The position numbers were made by a program, and so were the translations under genes. Source: Leucobacter sp. UT-8R-CII-1-4 (GTDB lineage: Bacteria; Actinomycetota; Actinomycetes; Actinomycetales; Microbacteriaceae). From it: 64,000 bases of DNA. The notes under the pieces are model-generated. The model ran no database searches. It saw only the letters and a list, made by a program, of their open reading frames with translations, and had not been told where the DNA came from. Each line of letters begins with the position of its first letter. The first letter of the stretch is position 1. The DNA lies in assembly GCF_030010235.1 (NCBI RefSeq), contig NZ_JASCRS010000001.1, forward strand, positions 372,001 through 436,000. The letters are read 5' to 3'. Positions 37,620 to 47,190 of the stretch are shown here, one piece after another.

Positions 37620-38696
37620 ATGAGCGACGAGCAGCAGCAACCCGAACCGCAGTGGACACCGGTGGCCCCACCAAACCCCTATGCCGCTGAGCAGCAGGCG
37701 AAGCGCAGCAAAGCACTCGCGATTGCCGCGATGGCAGTCGGTCTCGTCGCGCTCTTGACCGTAGTGGTCTCGGTGGCCTACTTCAACGGTCCCGTCGCGA
37801 TTGCGGGCGGCGTCCTCGGCTTGCTCGCCGTGGTGCTCGGTGTGACCGCGCTCGTGAAAAAGAGCGGCCCAACCGGTGCAAGCATTGCGGGTGTGGTTTC
37901 CGCCGCAGTCGCCGTTATCGGTGTCACCGTACTTTTTGGCGTCGGGGCTATCGCCAAGCCGGTCATTGATCCAGTCGAGGGAAGCGGCGAAGAGTGGACC
38001 CCAGAGACCGCCCCGAAGTCGCTCATCGATTGGCCCGAGAATATGGGTAGCGGCGGCGTGATCTTCGAAGGCCCTGGCGCTCCAATGCCGCGCGAGTCCG
38101 CACCGCTGGCAGCTGGCACTGCACCGCAGGCAAACCAGGTCGACCGCGCAGCGAGCAACGACATTCTGGTTTACGTTGACTACCGCTGCCCGCACTGCCT
38201 CGAATTCGAGAAGGCCAACTCCGAGTTTTTGAGCCAGGTGATGAACGACGGAAATACGAGTGTTGAGGTCGTTCCGCTGAGCTTCATGGATCGCTACAGC
38301 GAGGGCACGTACTACTCTTCTCGCGCATCTGGCGCACTCGCTTGCGTCGCTGAAAACCAGCCCGACGCTACCTGGGCAGTCCACAACGCCCTGCTCAGCC
38401 CGAAGCTGCAGCCTGCCGCTGGAGCCGGTCCAAACAATGACGATCTGATCGCTTCACTCGGCCTGGCCGCTGGTGAGCTCAATAGTGCTGCAGCAGCCTG
38501 CATCACAGATGAGAGCTACGTGCCTTTCGCACAGGCATTGACCGAGTGGGTATTCCAGAACCCGGTGCCCAATGCGCTCGATACAAATTTGCGGATCCAG
38601 GGCACCCCTACCGTTCTGGTGAACGGCGTTGTTTTCGAGGGTGACGCTGCAGACTCGGCCGCATTCCAGGCATTCTTCAAGGAGCAGGCGAACTGA
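37620..38696 (+). CDS. Membrane-anchored DsbA-like thioredoxin-fold protein
   Basis: 358 aa. A Pro/Gln-rich cytosolic N-terminus precedes about three hydrophobic segments (residues 31-55, 60-78, 86-112); an extracytoplasmic DsbA-like domain follows from about 160. The redox centre is C190-P-H-C193, the E. coli DsbA motif, with the cis-Pro loop GTPTVLVNG near 320. It would introduce or isomerise disulfides in exported proteins. AGGAG precedes the ATG. The following exporter gene overlaps its stop codon, so the two are translationally coupled. Confidence 0.9.
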   Translation: MSDEQQQPEPQWTPVAPPNPYAAEQQAKRSKALAIAAMAVGLVALLTVVVSVAYFNGPVAIAGGVLGLLAVVLGVTALVKKSGPTGASIAGVVSAAVAVIGVTVLFGVGAIAKPVIDPVEGSGEEWTPETAPKSLIDWPENMGSGGVIFEGPGAPMPRESAPLAAGTAPQANQVDRAASNDILVYVDYRCPHCLEFEKANSEFLSQVMNDGNTSVEVVPLSFMDRYSEGTYYSSRASGALACVAENQPDATWAVHNALLSPKLQPAAGAGPNNDDLIASLGLAAGELNSAAAACITDESYVPFAQALTEWVFQNPVPNALDTNLRIQGTPTVLVNGVVFEGDAADSAAFQAFFKEQAN

Positions 38697-39925
38697 AACC
38701 GCTCCTTCAACACACGGGCTTCGGCTACTTTCCGCTCGCGCTACTAGCGCGAGCGCCCTACGCGATGATGGTCGTCGGCGTGCTTACGCTCGCCGTGGCT
38801 GCCCGCGGCTCAGTCGAACTCGGCGGTATCACCTCGGCAACGGTCGGCCTGGGTGTTGCCTGCTTTGGTCCGCTGATCGGCGCGGCTGCCGACCGCTTCG
38901 GCCAGCGCCCAACTCTGCTCATTAGCGGCGCACTCAACAGTGTCGCACTTGGCGTGCTCGCCTGGGTTGCATTCAGTCCGCTGCCGAGCTGGGCGATGCT
39001 CATCGGTTCGTTTGTAGTCGGCGCAACCGCACCGCAGATTTCACCAATGTCTCGTTCGCGGCTGGTGATGATCGCGCAGACGAAACTGCCACGCGAACAA
39101 CGCCCTCGCACCATTAACTCAACGCTCGCTTACGAGTCGGCCGCCGACGAGGTCGTGTTTGTTTTCGGCCCTGTGATCGTTGGCTTGCTGGCGACCTCGC
39201 TCGGCGCTTGGGCGCCAATCGCCGGCGCAGCAGTACTCACGCTGGTGTTTGTGACACTGTTTGCGATCCACCGCACCAGCCCACCTGCACGCTCGGCTGA
39301 GGCCGCCGCAACCGAGTTGGCTCCGGTCGCCGAATTGCGGCGCGCGCCACTTCTCGTAACCGTCTTCGGTATCTTCACCGTTGGGCTGTTTTTTGGTTCG
39401 ATGCTCACGTCGCTGACCGCATTCATGCAGGATCGCGGCGCCCCTGAACAGGCCGGGCTACTGTACGGAGTCATGGGCGTTGGATCAGCGGTTCTCGCAA
39501 TCGGAGTTGCCTGGTTCTCGCCGCGATTCACCCTGCGCTACCGCTGGCTGGCTTTCTCGACGTTGCTCGTCGCGGGAGCCTTGCTCTTGCAAACGGTGCG
39601 AGACGTACCGAGCATGGTGCTTTCACTCTCGGTGCTGGGTATTGGTATCGGGCCACTGCTTGTGACTCTCTATGGGTTTGGCGCGGCCCGCACCCCTGCC
39701 GGCCGTTCAGCGACCGTCATGACAATGCTGGGGTCCGGCGTGATCGTTGGCCAGTCTCTCGCGGCTGCTATCACGGGGATCGTCGCCGAATCGTTTGGTA
39801 CCCAGGCTTCATTCTTGATTCCTTTGGTGTCGGTGGTGCTCGGTCTGCTTGGCGGTTTGGTGAACTGGAAGCTCACCCCCTCCGGGCAGCACCCCTCGGC
39901 GACAGGTAGTGTGCAGCTCCCCTAG
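38693..39925 (+). CDS. MFS transporter, probable CTG start
   Basis: About 410 aa with twelve hydrophobic helices; GAAADRFGQRPTLL is the inter-helix A-motif (G-x-x-x-D-R/G-R) of drug-type MFS permeases. The first ATG in frame is 38765, but protein-like sequence continues upstream (LQHTGFGYFPLALLARAPYA, leading into helix 1). The only credible start there is CTG at 38693, with AAGGAG 8 nt upstream and a CTGA overlap with the stop of the DsbA-like gene; no ATG, GTG or TTG exists in that stretch. Substrate unknown. Confidence 0.88.
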   Translation: MKPLLQHTGFGYFPLALLARAPYAMMVVGVLTLAVAARGSVELGGITSATVGLGVACFGPLIGAAADRFGQRPTLLISGALNSVALGVLAWVAFSPLPSWAMLIGSFVVGATAPQISPMSRSRLVMIAQTKLPREQRPRTINSTLAYESAADEVVFVFGPVIVGLLATSLGAWAPIAGAAVLTLVFVTLFAIHRTSPPARSAEAAATELAPVAELRRAPLLVTVFGIFTVGLFFGSMLTSLTAFMQDRGAPEQAGLLYGVMGVGSAVLAIGVAWFSPRFTLRYRWLAFSTLLVAGALLLQTVRDVPSMVLSLSVLGIGIGPLLVTLYGFGAARTPAGRSATVMTMLGSGVIVGQSLAAAITGIVAESFGTQASFLIPLVSVVLGLLGGLVNWKLTPSGQHPSATGSVQLP

Positions 39926-40050
39926 TGTTTCGCCATCGGATTCGTGAGAACGGTTCGAGCCTGGTGATCCAGCGTACGAAAACAGGGGTGCTTCGCTGAG
40001 GGCGCAACCTTCGCCAGGCACTGCCGAGCACGAAGTGGGAGAATGGAACA

Positions 40051-41352
40051 ATGTCGCTTGCACCTCTGACCACAGCCGATGCATTCTCGTTGCGCGCGGA
40101 GTTTCCGTATTTCGCGAATCCTCCGCTGAACGGCGGAGTGCCCGTTGCCTACCTAGACTCGGCAGCTACGTCGCAGCGCCCGCTGCGCGTGCTTGATACG
40201 GAGCGCTCATTTCTCGAACGTGATAATGCCGCTGTGCATCGCGGAACGAGCCAAGCTGTTGGCACGGCGACCGAGCGATTCGAATCGGCGCGGGCTGCTG
40301 TTGCAGACTTTGTGGGTGCGGCGACAGCTGAGCAAATTGTGTGGGCTGAGGGCGCAACCGATGCGCTCAACATTGTGGCACTCGGTATTGGCGAGGCGAA
40401 CTCGGGTCTCGGCGTAGCCGGATCGGATCGTTTCGCACTCGGTACCGGAGATGAAATTCTGGTCACCGAAGCCGAGCATCACGCGAACCTCATTCCATGG
40501 CAGCGACTAGCCGCGAAAACCGGGGCGACCTTTAAGTACATTCCGGTGGATCAGCACGGCCTTTGGTCGCTCGACGCTGCGCGCGAGGCACTCAATTCAC
40601 GCACCAAGATTTTTGCCTTTACTCACGTCTCAAATGTCACTGGCTTTGAGGCGCCAGTAGCCGAGCTTGTCGAATTGGCGCGAGCAGTTGGCGCAGTTAC
40701 CGTGCTTGATGCGTGCCAGTCGGTGCCGCACATTGCCGTGAACTTTGAAGCACTCGGCGTCGATTTTGCCGCGTTCTCGGGTCATAAGGCGCTCGGCCCC
40801 AACGGTATCGGTGTGCTGTATGGGCGTTCAGAAATGCTTGATGCGCTGCCACCGGCCCGAACTGGCGGTAGCGCCATCACGAAGGTCACGATGGAGTCGG
40901 CACAGTTTATGCCGCCGCCGCTGCGTTTCGAGGCTGGCACTCAGCCAGTTTCGCAGGTGGTTGGTCTTGGCGAGGCTGTCGGCTTTTTGAGCGATATCGG
41001 TATGGATCGTTCAGCTGCTCGCGAGCACGAACTGGTGACGCGTCTCGTTGAGGGTGTGCTTGACACACCTGGGCTTCGCTTGCTCGGGCCGCAGGGCACC
41101 GAGGGTCGCGTTGCTCTTGCAGCTGTGTCGGTTGACGGGCTGCACGCACACGACGTTGGTCAGTATCTTGATGAGCAGGGCGTTCTTGTGCGGGTTGGTC
41201 ACCACTGCGCGCAGCCACTTCATCGCGCACTCGGCATGGCTTCGAGCACTCGCGCGAGTGTGCATGTGACTACGACCGAAGAAGAGATTGATCGTTTTCT
41301 CGACGCGCTGCGCGGCGCACAGCGCTACTTTAAGACGGAGGTTGCCTCATGA
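40051..41352 (+). CDS. sufS: Cysteine desulfurase SufS
   Basis: 433 aa PLP enzyme releasing persulfide sulfur from cysteine. N-terminal YLDSAATSQRP, PLP lysine K246 in SGHKALGP, active-site Cys386 in HHCAQPLHR and GTQPVSQVVGLGEA mark the group II (SufS) branch. The ATG shares an overlap with sufU downstream (ATGA). The rest of a suf operon (sufBCD) is not in view. Partner sulfur acceptor is the SufU next door. Confidence 0.96.
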   Translation: MSLAPLTTADAFSLRAEFPYFANPPLNGGVPVAYLDSAATSQRPLRVLDTERSFLERDNAAVHRGTSQAVGTATERFESARAAVADFVGAATAEQIVWAEGATDALNIVALGIGEANSGLGVAGSDRFALGTGDEILVTEAEHHANLIPWQRLAAKTGATFKYIPVDQHGLWSLDAAREALNSRTKIFAFTHVSNVTGFEAPVAELVELARAVGAVTVLDACQSVPHIAVNFEALGVDFAAFSGHKALGPNGIGVLYGRSEMLDALPPARTGGSAITKVTMESAQFMPPPLRFEAGTQPVSQVVGLGEAVGFLSDIGMDRSAAREHELVTRLVEGVLDTPGLRLLGPQGTEGRVALAAVSVDGLHAHDVGQYLDEQGVLVRVGHHCAQPLHRALGMASSTRASVHVTTTEEEIDRFLDALRGAQRYFKTEVAS

Positions 41353-41825
41353 GCGGGCTTGATTCCCTGTACCAAGAGGTCATTCTTGACCACTCGAAGC
41401 GCCCGGTGGGCAAGGGTGAGTTCTCTGCTCCGGACGGCACTTTTTCGGCTTCGCATCACGAGTTCAATCCCAGCTGCGGCGATGAGATCACCTTGAGCGT
41501 TGCGGTTTCACCCGAGACTGGAAAGATTGAGGTGCTCTCGTGGGAGGGCCAGGGCTGCTCGATTTCGATGGCTTCGGCGTCAGTGCTCTCACAGCTTGTT
41601 CGCGATGATTCGCTCACCCTTGAGCAGGCCAAAGAACGAATCGACGCGTTTCGCGAGATGATCCAGTCTCGCGGTGCGGTCGAGCCCGACGAAGAGCTGC
41701 TTGGCGATGCAGTCGCGCTGCAGGGTGTCTCAAAGTTTGTGATGCGTGTGAAGTGCGCGATGCTCGCTTGGGTTGCGCTCGAGGCTGATTTCAAGCAGAT
41801 TGAAGCGGATCTAGCTGCCGCGTAA
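41349..41825 (+). CDS. sufU: SufU, zinc-dependent sulfur acceptor for SufS
   Basis: 158 aa IscU-fold protein. Three cysteines C43 (NPSCGDE), C70 (GQGCSIS) and C136 (RVKCAML) are placed as in SufU, where they hold zinc with an Asp and accept persulfide from SufS; the 18-21-residue insertion typical of SufU against IscU is present between C70 and C136. Overlaps sufS by 4 nt and ends with a strong terminator. Confidence 0.95.
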   Translation: MSGLDSLYQEVILDHSKRPVGKGEFSAPDGTFSASHHEFNPSCGDEITLSVAVSPETGKIEVLSWEGQGCSISMASASVLSQLVRDDSLTLEQAKERIDAFREMIQSRGAVEPDEELLGDAVALQGVSKFVMRVKCAMLAWVALEADFKQIEADLAAA

Positions 41826-41840
41826 CGGCTGAGTTTTTGG

Positions 41841-41874
41841 GTGGTCGAGCGTGTATTCGCTCGACCACTTTTTT
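41841..41874 (+). terminator. Terminator of sufSU
   Basis: 11-bp perfect stem (41841-41851 with 41858-41868), 6-nt loop, followed by six T residues; 16 nt after the sufU stop. Confidence 0.93.
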
Positions 41875-42029
41875 GTGCGGCCTGGGTGAGGTCGAGGGTA
41901 GCGTGCGCCCACTATTTGGTGTCGCTACAAGCCAGCAACTCCTCGCTCACAAGCAAGAGTTTTCAATCTTTTGCCCGAGGAACTGTGCATAACCGGGTGC
42001 TCACCTCGGCAGAAGCAGAACATAGGTGC

Positions 42030-43385
42030 ATGACACACACCGTTTTACGCTGCGATAGCGCGGCAGATTTGATTGCTGTGATTCCGCGGCTTACCGGTTT
42101 CACCGATCACAACAGCGTCTTCTTGATGCTCTTTCAAGGGAAACGTGGCAATCGCGTGCTCCGGTTCTCCCTCCCCGAAGAAGACAGTGCGGCCGCCAGC
42201 GAAGCCCTTGCCGAGGGCTTGGTCTCGCTGCTGGTCGATAGCGGTGCAGGGGCAGCCACTCCTGCCATAGTGATTCGCACGGAGCGAAGTTTCACTTCGG
42301 GTGACGCACACCCATGGCAACATCTCACCAAACAATTGCAGCTGAGATTGCGTCGGGAAGGCCTGCGACTTCGCGAGTTTGCGCTTGTTGCTGCCGATGG
42401 TTGGTGCGAACTGCTCGGCAAGTCAGCGGGCCTTCGGCGGCAACTCAGCGAACTCGATGAAAGCAAATTCTCGCAGAGCCCAGACGACAAGAGTGCGTTG
42501 TCGCCCACATCGGTTTCTCATACGACGACTTCTGCACCGCTCACACTTGAGAGTCTTGCTTCGCTGCCCCCGGCATCGTCCGAACGCGCTGCCACTATTG
42601 CAAAGCACCTGCACACTCTTCGCGCGGGCCAGCCTCATTTGCCCTCAGACGAGTCGACCGCACTGCAGCAAATTCGGCGAGTCGCGCGGGCCTCAGATTC
42701 ATGCTTCCGCGCTGTCGACGGTTCGGGGAGCGGGCTCGCCACGAGCCCCTCGATTCGAGAAGGCACTCCCGCTGGATCGCCCACACATTGGCCTTCTGGA
42801 ACGGCTGAGCTTGCACGCCTCATTCACGCTGCACAACACGGTGCCTCCTGGCTGGTGGTCGCGCTTACCGCCCTGACGAGAGCGGAGTTTGTGGCAAGTG
42901 TGACAGCGGAACTCGGTTCATCTAGGCTCTCTGCCTTGGCGCTGCTTGATAATCAGAACGTTGAACCAGGCACACCCGCAGATTGGAGCGCAGAGTCGCT
43001 GCTGCGTTCGCTTGCCTATGAACTGCCCGAGCGCAATCGCCTGCTCTCGGTGATCGAAGTGTTTCGTGACGCAGCCGCACACTCGCCTGAGCACTACCGC
43101 AGAGCCGTACTTGCTCTTCTAGCGTGGGCCTGGTGGTTACTTGGTCTACAGTCGGTAGCCGCGCAGATCCTTGAGCCAGTCAAAAACACCCTCAACGACA
43201 GCGCAGAACCCGCAAAATCTCTAGAAACCAGCGCAGAACCCGCAAAACCTTTAGAAACTGCAGAATGCGCAGACCATGCAGCTGAGCTGGTGCTGCTGGT
43301 GCAACGTCTCATTGTTTCGCCACCGCAGGCACATTTGAATCAGCTCAAACAACAATTCTCAGGTGCAAAACGAGAGGCCGCATAA
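42030..43385 (+). CDS. DUF4192-family protein
   Basis: 451 aa cytosolic-looking protein. Its N-terminus (CDSAADLIAVIPRLTGFTDHNSVFLMLFQ, in part DLIAVIPRLTGFTDHNSV) matches DUF4192 proteins of Actinobacteria, whose role is unknown. No transmembrane segment or signal peptide. The C-terminal part has a Leu/Trp-rich helical region and then an exact-period Ser-Ala-Glu-Pro repeat. Start at 42030; the in-frame ORF reaching 41841 would begin inside the sufSU terminator. It sits alone between sufSU and the convergent nad operon. Confidence 0.8.
   Translation: MTHTVLRCDSAADLIAVIPRLTGFTDHNSVFLMLFQGKRGNRVLRFSLPEEDSAAASEALAEGLVSLLVDSGAGAATPAIVIRTERSFTSGDAHPWQHLTKQLQLRLRREGLRLREFALVAADGWCELLGKSAGLRRQLSELDESKFSQSPDDKSALSPTSVSHTTTSAPLTLESLASLPPASSERAATIAKHLHTLRAGQPHLPSDESTALQQIRRVARASDSCFRAVDGSGSGLATSPSIREGTPAGSPTHWPSGTAELARLIHAAQHGASWLVVALTALTRAEFVASVTAELGSSRLSALALLDNQNVEPGTPADWSAESLLRSLAYELPERNRLLSVIEVFRDAAAHSPEHYRRAVLALLAWAWWLLGLQSVAAQILEPVKNTLNDSAEPAKSLETSAEPAKPLETAECADHAAELVLLVQRLIVSPPQAHLNQLKQQFSGAKREAA
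43201..43260. repeat. 30-bp in-frame tandem repeat in the DUF4192 gene
   Basis: GCGCAGAACCCGCAAAA begins copies at 43201 and 43231; they encode SAEPAKSLET and SAEPAKPLET, two units of ten residues, in a disordered C-terminal linker. Confidence 0.9.
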
Positions 43386-43466
43386 GCCAAGCGGTGAAAC
43401 CGGTGAGCCCGTTGAACTCTCGATCGGACCGCACACACAGTGAGCGAGCGCAGCCCCGGCGGGGCG

Positions 43467-44618
43467 CTATCTGCCCCGCACTTCAGAGACGAGCACCGAC
43501 ACGATTCGCTCAACCAGCTCATCGCTGAGCGGTTGAAACAGTGTGAAGCGTAGCGCAGTCTGCGCAAGCTCTGCACTGAGCCCCATCGCCAAGAGCGCAG
43601 GCGACGGCTCATCTTTGCCGGCGGCACAGGCCGAACCAGAAGACGCGGCAACACCGGCCGCATCAAGTGCGACCAGCAGCGATTCACCGCTCACACCCGC
43701 CACTACAAACGACGCATGCCCGGGTAGCCGCTCAGCAGCATCGCCGGTGAGTTCCGCGCCGGGCACTTCGGCGAGCACGCGCGCAATCAACGCGTCACGA
43801 GACTGCGCAAGCGCAAGCGCACGCGATCCAAGGCGAACACTTGTTGCGGTCACTGCCGCAGCAAAACCTGCAATACCTGCTACGTTCTGTGTGCCCGAGC
43901 GATGGCCGAACTCTTGCCCCCCGCCGTACAGTAAGGGCTCGATCGGAGTCCCTGCCCGAAGCAGCAAAGCACCAACCCCCTGAGGTCCACCAAATTTGTG
44001 GCTCGCAATCGTCATTGCGTCGACGGCACCGGGCCAAGCGTCAACCGCAAACGAAACAGGCAGTGAAGCCGCAGCCTGCACGGCATCGGTGTGCACCAAT
44101 GCGCCAACGTGATGAGCCAGAGCAATCACCTCCGGTACCGGTTGCACGGTGCCGATCTCAGCGTTTGCGAGGCCGAGAGTGACGAGCGTGGTGTTTTCAC
44201 GCAGCAGCGCCTGAACTGCCTCGGGGCGCATCAGCCCCGCGGCACCAACCGGCACCTGCTGCACTTCAAAACCGAATACTCGCTCAAGCATCGCGCAAGC
44301 CTCTAACACCGACGGGTGTTCAAGCGCAGAAGTGAGAATGTGCCTGCCCCTGGGGTGTGCAAGCGCAAGACCAATGACAGCAAGATTGTTCGCTTCGGTT
44401 CCTCCCGAAGTGAAAATGACCTCACTTTCGCGCGCGCCAAAAAACTTGGAGATCGTTCGGCGTGCAGCCGTCAGGTGCGCTTCGGCGCGGTGCCCAAAAG
44501 CGTGCACGCTCGACGGATTGCCCGGGCCCTCGTCGAGCACCTCAAGCATTGCTGCACGAGCCTCCGGCCGCAGCGGCGCAGTTGCCGCAGCGTCAAGGTA
44601 GCCTTCAAATTGCGACAT
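43467..44618 (-). CDS. NifS/IscS-type cysteine desulfurase
   Basis: 383 aa PLP enzyme. YLDAAATAPLRPEA, FTSGGTEANNLA, K208 in SHKFGGP and the mobile-loop Cys331 in SGSACAAGK mark the IscS/NifS (group I) branch, distinct from SufS at 40051. It is the last gene of the nrtR-nadA-nadB-nadC unit, starting 14 nt after the nadC stop, so it probably provides sulfur for the [4Fe-4S] cluster of NadA, as NifS-like proteins do in some Bacillus nad loci. Confidence 0.93.
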   Translation of the reverse strand: MSQFEGYLDAAATAPLRPEARAAMLEVLDEGPGNPSSVHAFGHRAEAHLTAARRTISKFFGARESEVIFTSGGTEANNLAVIGLALAHPRGRHILTSALEHPSVLEACAMLERVFGFEVQQVPVGAAGLMRPEAVQALLRENTTLVTLGLANAEIGTVQPVPEVIALAHHVGALVHTDAVQAAASLPVSFAVDAWPGAVDAMTIASHKFGGPQGVGALLLRAGTPIEPLLYGGGQEFGHRSGTQNVAGIAGFAAAVTATSVRLGSRALALAQSRDALIARVLAEVPGAELTGDAAERLPGHASFVVAGVSGESLLVALDAAGVAASSGSACAAGKDEPSPALLAMGLSAELAQTALRFTLFQPLSDELVERIVSVLVSEVRGR

Positions 44619-44632
44619 GACATCCCAACTAT

Positions 44633-45529
44633 TTAGGCGCCAGCCGAGGCGATGGCTGCAGCATTCGATCGCCCCGTCGCATCAACCGCATCGAGGCCCA
44701 GATCAAGGGCGGTCACTCCGTGCGTGATCCGGCCCACCGAGATGACATCAACGCCCGTCGCAGCAATCGCGGCAACAGTGTCAAGATTCACTCCCCCACT
44801 GGCTTCGCAGACAGCACGACCCCCAACCAGGGCGACACCCTGAGCAAGTTCGTCAAGCGTAAAATTGTCGAGCAGCACTCCTGTGACATTCGCCGACAGC
44901 ACCGCTTCGAGCTGTGTGAGGCGATCCACCTCGACAATAATTGACGTGGTATGACCAGCCCGTGCACGCAAGTTACGTAGTGCCTCAGTGAGTTCGGGCC
45001 CGTCGGTCGCCCCAAGCGCAACCAGGTGATTGTCTTTCACCATGATCGCGTCGCTCAAGCCAAAACGATGATTGCTGCCACCGCCCGCACGCACCGCATG
45101 CTTTTCGAGTGCACGCAGACCGGGCGTGGTCTTTCGGGTATCAGCAATTGCAGCTGTTGTGCCGTGCACAGCTGCCACATACTGTGCGGTAAGCGTTGCG
45201 ATACCGCTCATTCGCTGCGCAAAGTTCAGAGCGATTCGCTCAGCCGTAAGAATCCCGCGAGCGGGGCCAGAAATTACAGCCAAGGTTTCACCCGCAGAAA
45301 ATGTATGACCCTCTGGCACCAGATCGTTTACCGTGATTCGTGGATCCACCTGCCGGAAGGCCTCAACAACGAGTGGGCCACCGGCGAACACGCCCGGCTC
45401 GCGAGCGTTGAAGAGAGCAGTAAATTCGCTCTCGGCGGCGATCGTTAGCTCAGCCGTGAGGTCACCCCACGGTGAATCTTCTTGCAGCGCGGCACGTACA
45501 GCCTCAGCAACAATGTGGGTGGTCAGCAT
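44633..45529 (-). CDS. nadC: Nicotinate-nucleotide pyrophosphorylase (carboxylating), quinolinate phosphoribosyltransferase
   Basis: 298 aa. Makes nicotinate mononucleotide from quinolinate and PRPP. Visible motifs: EDSPWGDLTAE, RIALNFAQRMSGIAT, ADTRKTTPGLRALEKHAVRAGGGSNHRFGLSD (in part) and IMVKDNHL, then VEVDRLTQ and EASGGVNLDTV. ATG at 45529 overlaps the nadB stop by 7 nt; an extension to 45592 would run deeper into nadB and is unlikely. Confidence 0.96.
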   Translation of the reverse strand: MLTTHIVAEAVRAALQEDSPWGDLTAELTIAAESEFTALFNAREPGVFAGGPLVVEAFRQVDPRITVNDLVPEGHTFSAGETLAVISGPARGILTAERIALNFAQRMSGIATLTAQYVAAVHGTTAAIADTRKTTPGLRALEKHAVRAGGGSNHRFGLSDAIMVKDNHLVALGATDGPELTEALRNLRARAGHTTSIIVEVDRLTQLEAVLSANVTGVLLDNFTLDELAQGVALVGGRAVCEASGGVNLDTVAAIAATGVDVISVGRITHGVTALDLGLDAVDATGRSNAAAIASAGA

Positions 45530-47190
45530 ACGCTTGCGCTCCTTGACGTGGTATTCGGTGCGTAGTTCACTGCGGTGGATCGCCGTGCCCATCCCTGACG
45601 AGTGGCCTGGGCAGGGTCAGTCTCAGGGAAGTCAGCCCTCTGGTGCGCGCCACGAGACTCGGTGCGCGCGAGCGCGGCAGCGGCCATCATGCTCACGAGT
45701 TCTGCTGCCATGCCATCGTGCAGCTCTGCGAGTTTCGCGACTGCGGAAATACCGGTCGCTTCTCGTTCGATGCCGAGGCCGGCGCTCATGGCTGTCGCGA
45801 GTTCAGCACCCTCATCGTTCTGAAGGTCGCTCTCTGCAAAATCTGGCCGCATGGGCAATTGCGCTGCGTGCGAGACGAGGTTGGTCATGCCCTCGCCGTC
45901 GAAGCTCCACTCGTGCTGGCCTAAAGGCCGTGTTTGCCGAGCAGAGCTGTTTGACCATTTGAGGGCCGCGCGCGCGGCACGCGTACCAAACACTAAACCC
46001 TCGAGCAGCGAATTTGAGGCCAATCGATTTGCCCCGTGCACACCAGTGCAGGCAACCTCACCGGCAGCAAAAAGCCCCGGCACGCTTGTGCGACCGTGAA
46101 GGTCCGTGGCGACTCCACCCATCGTGTAGTGGGCAGCAGGAGCAACCGGTACAGCCTCACGGGCCCAGTCGATCCCACGTTCTTGCAGCTGGCGGGTAAT
46201 CAGCGGAAAACGGCGCGCGAGCGTGCCGCCACCGCTCAGCCGCTCGATTTCGGTGGCATCAAGCCACACCTGCTTGGCTCCGCTGCCGCGCATGTTGCGG
46301 TAGACCGTGCGTGAAACAACATCGCGAGGCGCAAGCTCTGCGGCTTCGTGGGCAGCTGTCATAAAGCGCTCCCCCGTTTCGTCGCGCAGCACCGCGCCAG
46401 CTCCGCGCACGGCTTCTGAAATCAGAAAACCTGTTCCGGCCAGCACGGTCGGGTGAAACTGCACATATTCGAGGTCGGCGACCACCGCGCCGAGGCGTGC
46501 TGCGAGCACAATGCCCTCTCCTCGCGCACCGGCGTGATTTGAAGACTCGCTGTAGAGCGAAGCGTAGCCGCCGCTCGCGAGCACCACGTTGTCGGCCCGC
46601 ACCGCGCTCAGCTGCCCATCGAAACTGCGCAGGACTGCGCCCGAAACCACTCCGGCGTCACCAAGTAGCGAGACAACTTGAGCGCGCTCAGTGAGTTGCA
46701 CCCGGCCAGCGGCGACGAGGGCCAGCACAGCCTCACACAGATATCGGTGCAGTGCTGCGCCGCTTTGGTCCTCACCCGCATGCACAATGCGTGGCCTGCT
46801 GTGTGCCGCTTCGAGCCCCAGGGCAACTTCGCCCGAGGCTGTTCGATCCACCGCGAAACCAGAAGTAATGTGCGCCCGCACAATCGCTGCGCCCTCAGCC
46901 GCCAGCACCCTTGCAGCGCGCGGGTCTACCAGGCCCACTCCCGCTGCAACGGTATCTGTCGCGTGCAGTTGGGCACTATCGGTGTCGCCGAGGGCGGCAG
47001 CGATGCCTCCCTGTGCGAGTGCGGTATTGCCGCCACCGAGCGCGACTGCCTCGGCCAGGCCTGCGCCACTGGGCGCAGCAGCATCGACGCGCAGCACGCC
47101 CGGGGTCACCAGCATCACTTCAGCACCAAGTGCCGCAGCTTCGAGTGCGGTAGAGAGTCCAGCAACTCCCGCGCCGATCACGAGCATCAT
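45523..47190 (-). CDS. nadB: L-aspartate oxidase
   Basis: 555 aa flavoprotein oxidising L-aspartate to iminoaspartate, the first step of de novo NAD synthesis. FAD-binding VIGAGVAGLSTALEAA at the N-terminus, LAQGGIAAALG, EYVQFHPTVL, the catalytic-site region AAHYTMGGVATDLHG and GANRLASNSLLEGLVFG are typical. The C-terminal helical domain is complete. Overlaps nadA (ATGA) and nadC (7 nt). Confidence 0.97.
   Translation of the reverse strand: MMLVIGAGVAGLSTALEAAALGAEVMLVTPGVLRVDAAAPSGAGLAEAVALGGGNTALAQGGIAAALGDTDSAQLHATDTVAAGVGLVDPRAARVLAAEGAAIVRAHITSGFAVDRTASGEVALGLEAAHSRPRIVHAGEDQSGAALHRYLCEAVLALVAAGRVQLTERAQVVSLLGDAGVVSGAVLRSFDGQLSAVRADNVVLASGGYASLYSESSNHAGARGEGIVLAARLGAVVADLEYVQFHPTVLAGTGFLISEAVRGAGAVLRDETGERFMTAAHEAAELAPRDVVSRTVYRNMRGSGAKQVWLDATEIERLSGGGTLARRFPLITRQLQERGIDWAREAVPVAPAAHYTMGGVATDLHGRTSVPGLFAAGEVACTGVHGANRLASNSLLEGLVFGTRAARAALKWSNSSARQTRPLGQHEWSFDGEGMTNLVSHAAQLPMRPDFAESDLQNDEGAELATAMSAGLGIEREATGISAVAKLAELHDGMAAELVSMMAAAALARTESRGAHQRADFPETDPAQATRQGWARRSTAVNYAPNTTSRSASVC

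Noticed and set aside
37551-38384. A 277-codon minus-strand open frame antisense to the DsbA-like gene
   Set aside because: The plus-strand gene has membrane helices and a CPHC redox motif; the antisense frame has none.
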